Position numbers and translations under genes: made by a program. Of a stretch of 43,781 nt of DNA, positions 1 through 7,707 are shown piece by piece. Origin of the DNA: Bacteroidales bacterium. Its GTDB lineage: Bacteria; Bacteroidota; Bacteroidia; Bacteroidales; UBA4417. The DNA is taken from positions 1 through 43,781 of the forward strand of contig JADJGZ010000028.1 in assembly GCA_016707785.1 (NCBI GenBank). The letters are read 5' to 3'. Within the stretch, counting starts at the first letter, position 1; every line of letters starts with the position of its first letter. Under the pieces are notes generated by a model, which had not been told where the DNA came from, ran no database searches, and saw nothing but the letters and a program-made list of their open reading frames with translations.

Positions 1-233
1 AAAGGCAACTACTGGGATAAATATAGTGGTTACGACCTGAACCGTGATAAAAAGGCGATCTCCTTACAGGCCGGTAAGCCTTATTCACAGATTATCGGAA
101 ACTTCCTTCAGCTGTTTTCCTTCTCAGGAGTTTTATGGCGGAATTGCTCGACAAAGCGGAAAAAGCCTTACCGTCTATGTCGTATGTAAATTTATATGAT
201 AATGAACCTTCGATGCACATAATACGTCCATGA
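1..233 (+). pseudogene. nosD: 3' end of a second nosD copy, frame-disrupted
   Basis: NosD is a periplasmic beta-helix protein that works with the NosFY ABC transporter in maturing the copper centres of N2O reductase. This stretch is clearly homologous to the end of the intact nosD at 26572-26802: it starts with codons for KGNYWDKYSGYDLNRD and ends just before nosF. Compared with that copy it has lost about four single bases between positions 50 and 105, so the reading frame breaks after the first 16 or so codons and an early frame stops near 188. The original last codons overlap the nosF start (TGA at 231-233). The gene runs off the left edge, so its 5' part is unknown. It could be a decayed duplicate or a real gene carrying sequencing indels. 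Confidence 0.8.
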
Positions 234-937
234 TCCAGTTAGAAGACTTACAGAAAAAGTACGGAAAAATTCAGGCCCTGAAAGGAATAAACCTCACTTT
301 TAACCTCGATCAGGTTGTAGCTTTGGTTGGTCCGAATGCTTCCGGTAAAACTACTTTAATAAAGTGCCTGTTAGGAATGGTGATTCCAGATGGAGGCCGG
401 ATTCTGTTTGATGGGAAAGATATTAAAGGTGATGTACAGTATAAACGAAGAATAGGTTACATGCCACAAATAGGACGTTATCCTGACAATATGCGTATGG
501 GCTACTTATTCAGAATGATGAAAGATCTGGGTAAAAGACGCATACAAGAGAACTTCGACGAAGAGTTAATCGCTGCTTTTAAGCTTGAAGAAATGTTCGG
601 CAAACCCATGAGGGCCCTTTCAGGAGGTACAAGGCAAAAGGTGAGTGCAGCACTGGCATTCCTGTTTAATCCTGAAGTTATTATTCTCGACGAGCCTACA
701 GCAGGTCTCGACCCCTTAGCATCCGAAATCCTAAAGCAAAAAATTCATAAAGAAAAAGAAGCCGGCAAACTTCTCATTGTAACTTCGCACATCATGAGCG
801 AAGTGGAAGAAATTGCTGACAGCATAGCCTATATCGTTGAAGGGGAAGCCTTGTTTTATAAAAGCATTGCCGAAATTAAATCCGACTCAGGCGAAGACAG
901 GTTGGGTAAAGCTTTGTTCCATTTACTACAGAAATAA
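230..937 (+). CDS. nosF: NosF, ABC transporter ATP-binding protein (copy A)
   Basis: Cytoplasmic ATPase of the NosDFY system, which supports assembly of the CuZ site of N2O reductase. The 235-residue protein has a Walker A motif GPNASGKT at residues 34-41, the ABC signature LSGGTRQKV near residue 130, Walker B VIILDEP near residue 150 and a switch His in TSH. Its length is normal for a lone ABC nucleotide-binding domain. The start codon overlaps the end of the nosD remnant, and nosY begins 1 base after its stop, so the pair is translated together. It is about 90% identical by eye to the second NosF at 26802-27506; differences cluster at residues 89-118 and at the N-terminus. Confidence 0.95.
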   Translation: MIQLEDLQKKYGKIQALKGINLTFNLDQVVALVGPNASGKTTLIKCLLGMVIPDGGRILFDGKDIKGDVQYKRRIGYMPQIGRYPDNMRMGYLFRMMKDLGKRRIQENFDEELIAAFKLEEMFGKPMRALSGGTRQKVSAALAFLFNPEVIILDEPTAGLDPLASEILKQKIHKEKEAGKLLIVTSHIMSEVEEIADSIAYIVEGEALFYKSIAEIKSDSGEDRLGKALFHLLQK

Positions 938-938
938 A

Positions 939-1709
939 ATGAGCAAGATTATTAAGTACGTTGCATTTAACGATATATTCAGGAACCGCATATTGCTGGC
1001 TTATGTTGTGCTTTTGTCTTTGAGTTCTTTCGGATTGTTTTTAATGAATGAGGATGTTTCAAAAGGACTTAGCAGCCTTCTGACTGTTCTCTTGATAGTG
1101 GTTCCTCTTGTAAGTATTTTGTTTACAACGATTTACTTTTTTAACTCATACGAATTTATTGAGTTGCTGGTAGCCCAGCCACTGAAACGCAGCAACATTC
1201 TGCTTGGTGTATACGCCGGTGTTGGAATTTCGCTACTTGCGGCATTCTGGATTGGGATTGGGTTGCCGGTTATCATTTTCGACGGAACAATTGTTGGGTG
1301 GTATTTTCTTCTTTCAGGCAGTCTGTTAACAATGGTTTTTGTTTCATTAGCTTTCCTGGCATCTGTACTTACCCGCGACAAAACCCGTGGTATCGGAATC
1401 TCGATGTTACTCTGGTTTTATTTTACCCTGATTTTTGATGGTATTTTATTAATGGTAATGTTTGCCTTTTCGGATTATCCCCTGGAGAAACTAACCATTT
1501 TTCTAAGTTGTCTCAATCCTGTCGACCTGGCCCGTATCATGGTTTTACTTAAAATGGACATTTCAGCACTTATGGGCTATACGGGTGCCGTGTTCAACCA
1601 GTTTTTCGGATCGTCCTTTGGAATAACTCTTGCCGTGTCCGTGATGCTCGTATGGGTTGCTTTTCCTATTTTTATTGCCTTACGAATATTTAAACGAAAA
1701 AATTTATAA
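939..1709 (+). CDS. nosY: NosY, ABC transporter permease (copy A)
   Basis: Membrane permease partner of NosF. The 256-residue protein has about six hydrophobic segments and the ABC-2 permease look. It begins MSKIIKYVAFNDIFRNRI, matching the start of the second copy at 27513. A longer open frame exists upstream from 837, but it lies inside nosF in another frame; the ATG at 939 directly after the nosF stop is the sensible start. The sequence SSFGLFLMNEDVSKGLSSL is identical in both copies. A bidirectional terminator follows, separating it from the convergent FAS1 gene. Confidence 0.93.
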   Translation: MSKIIKYVAFNDIFRNRILLAYVVLLSLSSFGLFLMNEDVSKGLSSLLTVLLIVVPLVSILFTTIYFFNSYEFIELLVAQPLKRSNILLGVYAGVGISLLAAFWIGIGLPVIIFDGTIVGWYFLLSGSLLTMVFVSLAFLASVLTRDKTRGIGISMLLWFYFTLIFDGILLMVMFAFSDYPLEKLTIFLSCLNPVDLARIMVLLKMDISALMGYTGAVFNQFFGSSFGITLAVSVMLVWVAFPIFIALRIFKRKNL

Positions 1710-1742
1710 ACCAAAATAGTCCAAAGGTGACCAGTAAAAATG

Positions 1743-1782
1743 AAATATCCCGGCTTGCCTCCTAACTCAACCCGGGATATTT
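1743..1782. terminator. Bidirectional hairpin terminator between nosY copy A and FAS1
   Basis: An 11-bp perfect stem (AAATATCCCGG at 1743-1753 pairing with 1772-1782) with an 18-base loop, lying between two convergent genes. A-rich and T-rich flanks make it usable from both directions. The equivalent position downstream of the second nosY carries a similar hairpin sharing the ATCCCGG core. Confidence 0.8.
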
Positions 1783-1804
1783 TACTTTATAAAAAAGGAA
1801 TTAT

Positions 1805-2380
1805 CTATTTTGCCGGTGGCAGCAAAACAGCATCTACCACGTGAATAATTCCATTACTGCAAGGAATTGAAGCCACAATATTTGCTCCGTTCACTGTAAC
1901 TTTTCCATCTTTAACACCCATGGTAACTTTTCCACTATTCACCATACCAAGCATCTGACCATCTTTGAAAAAAGATTGATCAAGTTTTCCAACATATACA
2001 TGGTATTCTAAAATATTACGCAAATCAGGTTTGCTTTCAGGTTTCAACAAGCCTTCAACTGTTCCTTTCGGTAATTTGTCAAAAGCTGCATTGGTTGGAG
2101 CAAAAACAGTGAATGGTCCTGCATTTGAAAGCACATCTACATATTCAGCGGCCTGCAGTGCGGCCACCAGCGTGGTGTGATCAGCAGAACCCACTGCAAC
2201 CTTTACAATGTCCTTTTGAGATGCATCATCCTGAACGGCTGATTGTCCACCTATTGGTGCATTTGCACCTTCTGCTGAAGCAGCGGAGGTGTTTCCACCG
2301 TTCCCTCCTGAGTTACATGAAATAATTGCCATTGATACAATCATTAAGCTACCGATAATCAGTGAAATAGTTTTTTTCAT
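1805..2380 (-). CDS. FAS1 (fasciclin) domain lipoprotein, copy A
   Basis: A 191-residue exported protein. Residues 1-22 form a lipoprotein signal (MKKTISLIIG start, IISC lipobox, Cys about 22), followed by a low-complexity Gly/Ala/Ser linker and one FAS1 domain over about residues 55-190. The domain shows the typical TVFAPTNAAFDKLP box and the ILEYHVY and GIIHVVDAVLLP C-terminal strand. FAS1 domains mediate adhesion or ligand binding; the role here is unknown. A close copy lies at 28360-28935, again convergent with nosY, which suggests a link to the nos system. Its -7 box lies inside an inverted repeat 38 bases upstream of the start codon. Confidence 0.9.
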   Translation of the reverse strand: MKKTISLIIGSLMIVSMAIISCNSGGNGGNTSAASAEGANAPIGGQSAVQDDASQKDIVKVAVGSADHTTLVAALQAAEYVDVLSNAGPFTVFAPTNAAFDKLPKGTVEGLLKPESKPDLRNILEYHVYVGKLDQSFFKDGQMLGMVNSGKVTMGVKDGKVTVNGANIVASIPCSNGIIHVVDAVLLPPAK

Positions 2381-2417
2381 ACGGTCTGCAATATTAATTA
2401 TTAGTTGATTAAATAGA

Positions 2418-2437
2418 TTAAGTACAAATATACTTAA
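2418..2437 (-). promoter_or_regulatory. Inverted repeat over the FAS1 copy A promoter
   Basis: A perfect palindrome TTAAGTA-N6-TACTTAA. Its spacer plus the right arm, read on the minus strand, gives TATATTTG (2425-2432), a match to the Bacteroidota -7 box TAnnTTTG. The same 20 bases occur upstream of the second FAS1 gene at exactly the same distance (38 bases) from the start codon. A repressor bound here would block the promoter. Which protein binds is unknown; the Rrf2 regulators of the island are candidates. Confidence 0.65.
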
Positions 2438-2833
2438 TTAGATTTATCAATATCAGTCTTACTGAAATATTTTTGCATCTATGCAACTTTGTTTTAACCT
2501 TGGGTTAGTATCAACCTTTCCCTGTATTTTTCAATTATTGGCAAAAAGGAAATTTTATTCTGGATTTCTATAAACTGACTTTAAAATTCAGGCTATTGTT
2601 GACCACCGGTAACGAAACCCTACGGAGCTGGGATTATTCCGTATTCACATGACTTTTCAGTTTCTGCTTTTACAGTGTTCTTATATTTAGAATTAGTATT
2701 TCTCTTAATATTTACTAATAAATATAGCGTTTTTTGAAAATAAAATATTTATCATGTTCTTCATTAACAACTACTTAACTATGTTTTTGAATCTTATTTT
2801 TCAAAAAACTTGCATTCGCTGTATTAAATAGCC
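2438..2833. other. Intergenic region with no recognisable gene
   Basis: About 400 AT-rich bases between the divergent FAS1 and cupin promoters. No open frame, RNA gene or clear repeat was seen. A more GC-rich patch near 2590-2640 has no coding signal that I can recognise. Confidence 0.5.
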
Positions 2834-2857
2834 TACCTTTGTGAGCGAACACTCACT
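2834..2857 (+). promoter_or_regulatory. Promoter -7 box with overlapping TetR-type operator upstream of cupin
   Basis: TACCTTTG at 2834-2841 matches TAnnTTTG, with a TTG about 22 bases upstream. It overlaps the interrupted palindrome GTGAG-N6-CTCAC (2841-2856). The 14-mer at 2844-2857 reads AGCGAACACTCACT and differs at only three C/T positions from the site at 4233-4246 in front of the second TetR gene, so one TetR-family protein may control both units. Confidence 0.6.
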
Positions 2858-2893
2858 TACTATTTATCAATAATCACATAAAAACCTTACAAA

Positions 2894-3178
2894 ATGATAA
2901 TCACCAAATACCAGCATCAGATAGTTAAAGATACTCCCCACAAAATTGACGTCAGGGAAATGTACAACAAGGAATCGGCACAGGCAATGCTTATGGCTTT
3001 ACAGCCCGGCGAAAGCCTGAAACCGCATAAAACTCCGGAAAGCGAAGTGTGCGAAGCGGATACACTTGTCGAAAGCCCAGCCGATATTGTACATTACATC
3101 AGCAATAGTTCCGACAGTTTAGCAAGAATTTTGGTTGTAAAAGCACCAAGGCCAACAAGTCAGACTAAAGTCCTTTAG
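2894..3178 (+). CDS. Cupin-like small protein with an internal deletion
   Basis: A 94-residue protein. The first half (MIITKYQHQIVKDTPHKI to GESLKPHKTP) and the last part (EADTLVESPADIVHYISN to KAPRPTSQTKVL) match a small single-domain cupin family that I know at about 115 residues. The middle beta strands, normally holding the VDVFFYVLEG-type segment of about 24 residues and part of the metal site, are missing between HKTP and EADTL. The reading frame stays open across the junction. It is probably non-functional as a metal-binding cupin. It precedes a TetR gene by about 57 bases and shares its promoter. Confidence 0.6.
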   Translation: MIITKYQHQIVKDTPHKIDVREMYNKESAQAMLMALQPGESLKPHKTPESEVCEADTLVESPADIVHYISNSSDSLARILVVKAPRPTSQTKVL

Positions 3179-3235
3179 GCTACATTCGATTAAGAACTTA
3201 GCAGAAACACATTACAATATAAAAAACCAATCAAA

Positions 3236-3885
3236 ATGGATATTACACCCCGCCAGTTAGAGATTATTGAAGCAGCCGGAAAAATACTTACAGCCTCAGG
3301 TGTAAGCGGGCTCACGATAAAAAACCTGGCCAAAGAAATGCAGTTTTCCGAAAGTGCCATCTACAGGCATTTTAAAAGTAAGGAAGATATTATCATTGCT
3401 ATGCTTAATTACCTGGCTGACAACATTGACAAGCGATTAGCAAATCTCGATAGTTCATTGACTCCTGAGGAAAAATTCAAAGCACTGTTTGCAGAACAAT
3501 TCGGTTTTAAACTGAACCCTCATTTTGTCGTTGCTGTATTTCAGATGGACTTTATGGAGGAAAGCAGGTTATCAACGAAGCACTGCTTAAACTCATGAAT
3601 ATTAAAATCAAACACCCTATGCCTGTGATTATGGAAGGTCAGCAAAAAGGCATATTCACAAATGCAATTACAACAGACGAACTTATGCATATTATCATGG
3701 GAACATTCAAGCTCCAGATGTTCAAATGGCGGATCGCTAATTTCGAATTTGACATTAAAAGGAGTGGGGATAATATGGTACAATCTATTCTTACACTTAT
3801 TAAAACAAACAGGCATGAAAAAGGCACTTCTATATATAATAGCCACACTGTTAGCCGCTTTTGGTTTGTTAACCTTGTTCCTTAG
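3236..3885 (+). CDS. TetR/AcrR-family regulator, interrupted by a -1 frameshift
   Basis: The N-terminal part (120 codons to 3598) has a canonical TetR helix-turn-helix: LTIKNLAKEMQFSESAIYRH over residues 26-45, followed by FKSKEDII. Around 3555-3565 one base seems missing; the other frame then continues VINEALLKLMNIKIKHPMPV and carries the ligand-binding domain to about 3828, or to 3885 if the frame is read to its stop. The repaired protein is about 200-216 residues, normal for the family. It lies between the cupin and a small membrane protein gene, which it overlaps at its end. The indel may be a sequencing error. Confidence 0.75.
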
Positions 3886-4204
3886 CAGTTCTGTGATATT
3901 CGACTTGTTTGGCATAAGGGCAAAAGAGGGAAATTATGTTTTACTTGTTGTTTGGGCAAATTTTCTTAGTAGCATCATGTATCTTATTGCTGCTTATGGT
4001 TTTATGAAGAATAAAAATTGGACTATAAAGCCACTTGGCATATCAGCAGTAGTCCTGTTTTTCGCTTTTATAGGTCTGTTTATTCATGTAAACTCAGGTG
4101 GCATCTATGAATCTAAAACCATTGGGGCAATGTTGTTCAGAATGACTGTTACAGTTGTGTTTATTATACTTGCTTTCTTTGTGATTTCAAAAAACAACAA
4201 ATAA
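3815..4204 (+). CDS. Small four-helix membrane protein, function unknown
   Basis: A 129-residue protein beginning MKKALLYIIATLLAAFGLLT with about four hydrophobic segments (residues 4-24, 40-62, 70-92, 103-125) and a Lys/Asn-rich end. A longer frame opens at 3662, but that part overlaps the TetR gene; the ATG at 3815 starts directly with a membrane segment and is preferred. It is likely cotranscribed with the upstream TetR. I recognise no family motif. Confidence 0.7.
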   Translation: MKKALLYIIATLLAAFGLLTLFLSSSVIFDLFGIRAKEGNYVLLVVWANFLSSIMYLIAAYGFMKNKNWTIKPLGISAVVLFFAFIGLFIHVNSGGIYESKTIGAMLFRMTVTVVFIILAFFVISKNNK

Positions 4205-4230
4205 TACTCAAAAAAATTTGTTTAACTTAG

Positions 4231-4248
4231 TTAGTGAACATTTACTGA
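4231..4248 (+). promoter_or_regulatory. TetR-type operator upstream of the second TetR gene
   Basis: The imperfect palindrome AGTGAACATTTACT (4233-4246) lies 15 bases before the start codon. It is the sister of the site at 2844-2857 (consensus AGYGAACAYTYACT). A clear TAnnTTTG box was not found here, so the promoter itself is not assigned. Confidence 0.55.
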
Positions 4249-4260
4249 CTCTCACAATCC

Positions 4261-4821
4261 ATGAACTTAGAAAAAGAAGATATAATCGAAGCTGCCGGAA
4301 GACTTGTGCTTCAATCAGGGATAAATGAATTATCAATAGAAGAATTAGAACTGAAAATGGGAATATCTCATGCGGAGCTTTCCATGTACTTAAAAAGAGA
4401 CAAGGATATTCCGATTATGTTGTTAGTCAGTTTGGAAACAAAAATAATGCAGCTGATAAAAGATGTGGCCATAAGCAACCTCTCACCGGAGGATGAACTT
4501 CAAGCCCTCTTTAAAAACCTGAATCAATTATCCGAGCAGAGTCCTTTTTACCTGGTACTGATCTTTGACAAACATTTGGCAGAAAGGGATTCTGAAATAC
4601 TGGTTATAATGGGGGAGAATAATAAAGAGAGCGGAAAATTTTCTTTTTGCCCAAGTTATAAACAAAGGGAAACATGAAAAATATTTTCAGGCCGGAAGTA
4701 AAACCAGATATCTGGTAAACAGAATCCTGGTGAGTTTCGATTGCTCATGAACGAACAAAGGCTTGCGGAGTCTCTTGTCAGAGATATTACACTATTGAAA
4801 AGTAAAAATAATGCGGACTAA
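4261..4821 (+). pseudogene. TetR-family regulator with two frameshifts
   Basis: The first 125 codons or so give a TetR-like protein (DIIEAAGRLVLQSGINELSI, then a weak recognition helix MGISHAELSMYLKRDKDI). The frame is lost near 4630; the next frame reads FAQVINKGKHEKYFQAG to about 4740; a third frame reads LLMNEQRLAESLVRDITLL and ends at 4821. Joined, these give about 186 residues, a normal TetR length. It sits 31 bases before the TolC gene of the efflux operon and is the likely local repressor. It is either decayed or affected by sequencing indels, like several neighbours. Confidence 0.7.
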
Positions 4822-4852
4822 AACGAAAACAACAATTTAAAAAATCAAACAC

Positions 4853-6195
4853 ATGTTCAAGTACAGGCAAAAGCTAAGAGAAACAAAATTTTACAGAGTC
4901 CTTTTAACAGGTGTGCTGTTGCTAATGGTTGTTTCTGCGCAAACACAAACTCTCTCATTAAACCAATGCATTGACACCGCGCTGATTTACAACCGAAACA
5001 TCCAATTAGCCCGGCAGGATGGCTTGATTGCCAATGAAAAGAACCGCGAAGCTAAAAGCACTTTGTTGCCTAAACTCAACGGGTTTGCCGACTATCGTTA
5101 TTATACTGATCTTCCCTACCAGATAATGCCCCAGGCAGCTTTTGGCGGACCGGAAGGTACCTATAAAGAAATTCAGTTTGGAGTGCCCCGGAACCTAAAC
5201 GCCAACCTGCAGTTCGCCATGCCACTCTTTAATCCCACAGCTCTAAGCGCAATTAAAAGTACCCGCATTGCCGCCGAACTGTCGGAAATACAAAAGCGTA
5301 AAACGGATGAAGATGCAGTAATGGAAGTTTCCAATGCTTACTACAATGCACAGGTGCTGTTAATTCAGCTGGCTTTTATGGATAGCAATATCATCAATAC
5401 CAACAAACTGGTGCAGACCACAACCTTGCTTTACCAGCAACAGTTAGCCAAAGGCACTGACGTTGACCGGCTGAAACTGCAACTGGAACAGTTAACCACG
5501 CAAAGAAGCACAATTTTTTCTCAACAACAGCAGGTGTTAAACGCGCTTAAATTCCTGATGGGAAAGCCAATTTCCGATTCCATCCAGGTTCAGATAAACG
5601 AAACATCCATAAATGAAACTGCTTTTAAGCTTAAAACAACCACAGATATTTCATTGATTGACAAGAAGATGGAGTTTAGTCTTTCGGAGTTAAGTGGGCT
5701 TAAAAATTCCCGTTTGCCTTCGGTGAATACCTACGGATTATATGGCACAAACGGCTTCGGTACTAACGGCTCAAACAGCTTTTTTAATTTCCATCCGATA
5801 GGTTATGTAGGCGCTCAGCTTTCGGTTCCTCTTTTTAATGGAATGGTCACCCGCCATAAAATTGATGGAAAAGAGATTGAAGTGAACAGGACCATCATTC
5901 AAAAGGAAATACTAACTGAAAAGGCCAACCTTGACCTGGTGAATGCCGAAATGCAATTAAACATAGCAAACACAACTATAGCTACTGTGAATACTCAAAT
6001 TGAACTTGCTAAAAAGATTTATAACAACACCATGTTACAAAATCAGCAAGGTTTAGCAACCATTACCGACTTGCTTCTGGCCGACAATTCCTGCGCGAAG
6101 CCCAGCAAAACTACATTGTTGCATTAATAAATCTTCGCAGGGCAAAACTTGAATACAAAAGGGTGACAGGAAACCTGATCACAAGTAAGAAATAA
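4853..6195 (+). CDS. TolC-family outer membrane efflux protein, frameshift near the 3' end
   Basis: Outer-membrane channel of a tripartite efflux pump. It has a signal peptide (hydrophobic residues 16-31, cleavage after SAQTQ or nearby), then LSLNQCIDTALIYNRNIQ typical of the first TolC helix, and two TolC repeats with long helical stretches. The frame as read stops at 6127, after ITDLLLADNS. Adding one C to the CC at about 6090 restores the expected ending LREAQQNYIVALINLRRAKL up to a stop at 6195, giving about 447 residues. First structural gene of the operon with the adaptor at 6255. Confidence 0.88.
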
Positions 6196-6254
6196 GAAAT
6201 TACTATTTACAAATGACGATTTAAAAATTCACAATTAACAATAAATCAAAACAG

Positions 6255-7310
6255 ATGAAAAAGATTATTTATATAGTTGTAGCAATAGCCATAATTGCCA
6301 TAGTTATCATCCGCCTGAAAGGCAATAAAGAAACCACTAAAAAGAGGGTTCTTCAATACGATAAAGAACAGGCAATTGGCGTGCAGACCCTAACAATAAA
6401 ACCGGAAGGCGCTTCTAATAGTATTTTTTATGCCGGTACTTTTGAACCCAATAAAGAGACCCGGCTCAGCGCTGATATACAGGGAAAAATCAATTCAATA
6501 AAGGTTGATGTAGGAAGCTCCGTAAGGGCTGGCCAGGAATTAATTCAACTGGATAACTACTTGCTGAAGTTACAACATCAGACTGTCGAAATTCAGATTG
6601 AAGGATTAGAAGCTGATGTAAAGCGTTATACCGTTCTGGCAAAGGCTGATGCCATCCAGGGAGTACAGCTGGAAAAATCGGAGTTAGCGCTGAAATCAGC
6701 CAAGGTTCAAAGAGCAACTTTGCTCGAACAAATCAGCAAAACCACTATTGTAGCTCCTTTTAGCGGAATTGTAACCGCCAAACTTACAGAGGTTGGCGCT
6801 TATGCGGCACCTGGTGTTCCTCTACTCCAGCTTACTGATATTTCGCTGTTGAAGTTCACGGCCAATGTTCCCGAAAATGAATTGAGTCAATTCAAAATGA
6901 ACCAGTTGTACATTCTTTCAGCCGATGTATATTCCGAAACTCCTCTCACAGGGAAAGTAACCATGACGGGAAGTAAATCCAATATGGGTAACAGTTATCC
7001 GGTTCAGCTTTCAGTTTGCAATACCCCTGATCTGAAAATCAAGGCAGGAATGTTCGGGAAAGTTCAGGTGAAAAGTTCAGATTCTGAAAATCAAATCATT
7101 ATCCCTGCTTCTGCCATTGTTGGATCCTATATCCAGCCACAGGTTTACCTGGTAAAAAACGGGAAATCGGCTTTGCAAAACATCACCCTAGCGAACAGGA
7201 TTCAGAATAAAGTTGCAGTGTCAGCGGGTTTGGTGGCAGGTGATATTATTGTCACCAACGGGTTTATAAATTTATTCGACGGAGCAAATGTAACCCTTAA
7301 CGGTAATTGA
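6255..7310 (+). CDS. RND efflux periplasmic adaptor (HlyD/MFP family)
   Basis: A 351-residue adaptor linking the RND pump to the TolC channel. An N-terminal membrane anchor (residues 3-20), a barrel-sandwich hybrid split by a short coiled coil (GKINSIKVDVGSSVRAGQEL near residues 78-97; TTIVAPFSGIVTAKLTEVGA near 163-182), a beta-barrel, and a membrane-proximal domain ending in GLVAGDIIVTNGFINLFDG. Intact. Followed after 3 bases by the four-helix-bundle gene, so the three genes are on one transcript. Confidence 0.92.
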   Translation: MKKIIYIVVAIAIIAIVIIRLKGNKETTKKRVLQYDKEQAIGVQTLTIKPEGASNSIFYAGTFEPNKETRLSADIQGKINSIKVDVGSSVRAGQELIQLDNYLLKLQHQTVEIQIEGLEADVKRYTVLAKADAIQGVQLEKSELALKSAKVQRATLLEQISKTTIVAPFSGIVTAKLTEVGAYAAPGVPLLQLTDISLLKFTANVPENELSQFKMNQLYILSADVYSETPLTGKVTMTGSKSNMGNSYPVQLSVCNTPDLKIKAGMFGKVQVKSSDSENQIIIPASAIVGSYIQPQVYLVKNGKSALQNITLANRIQNKVAVSAGLVAGDIIVTNGFINLFDGANVTLNGN

Positions 7311-7313
7311 ATC

Positions 7314-7697
7314 ATGAACAACAGTACGAGTGGTATTGAGAAAAAAAGTTTTGAGTTTGCATTTAAGATCGTGCATTGCTACAATTACCTGGCTGACGCG
7401 AGAAAAGAAGAATATTATTCAAGCCGGCTACTAAAAAGTGGCAACACCATACTCCTCAGTATAGAAGATGCTCAGTCGGCGAACTCGAAACCTGATTATT
7501 ATTCCAGTTTGTCTATTTCGGCAAACGAAGTGCGAAAAATAAGAATGTATCTCATCCTTCTGAAAGCGGCCCATGTTCTGGAAACAGAAGCCGCTGATGA
7601 GCTACTAAAAGAAACCGATAAATATTGCAAGGCTCTTTCCCTCCTTTTATCATCATCCGGAATTAGAAAAAGCGCTGATTTTACAAAAATACAATAA
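7314..7697 (+). CDS. Four-helix-bundle protein (S23/Avd-like family)
   Basis: A 127-residue soluble helical protein of the family often called four-helix-bundle or 23S rRNA intervening sequence protein. Family-like features are KSFEFAFKIVHCYNYL at the start, RLLKSGNTILLSIEDAQSA in the middle, SISANEVRKIRMYLILLKAA, and a final amphipathic helix. Members are usually free-standing; here it sits between the adaptor (3 bases upstream) and the pump (10 bases downstream), so it is translated as part of the efflux operon. Its role there is unknown. Confidence 0.82.
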   Translation: MNNSTSGIEKKSFEFAFKIVHCYNYLADARKEEYYSSRLLKSGNTILLSIEDAQSANSKPDYYSSLSISANEVRKIRMYLILLKAAHVLETEAADELLKETDKYCKALSLLLSSSGIRKSADFTKIQ

Positions 7698-7707
7698 CTG
7701 ACAAGCC

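Noticed and set aside
837..938. N-terminal extension of nosY copy A from an ATG at 837
   Set aside because: It lies inside nosF in another frame, and copy B starts at the residue equivalent to the ATG at 939.
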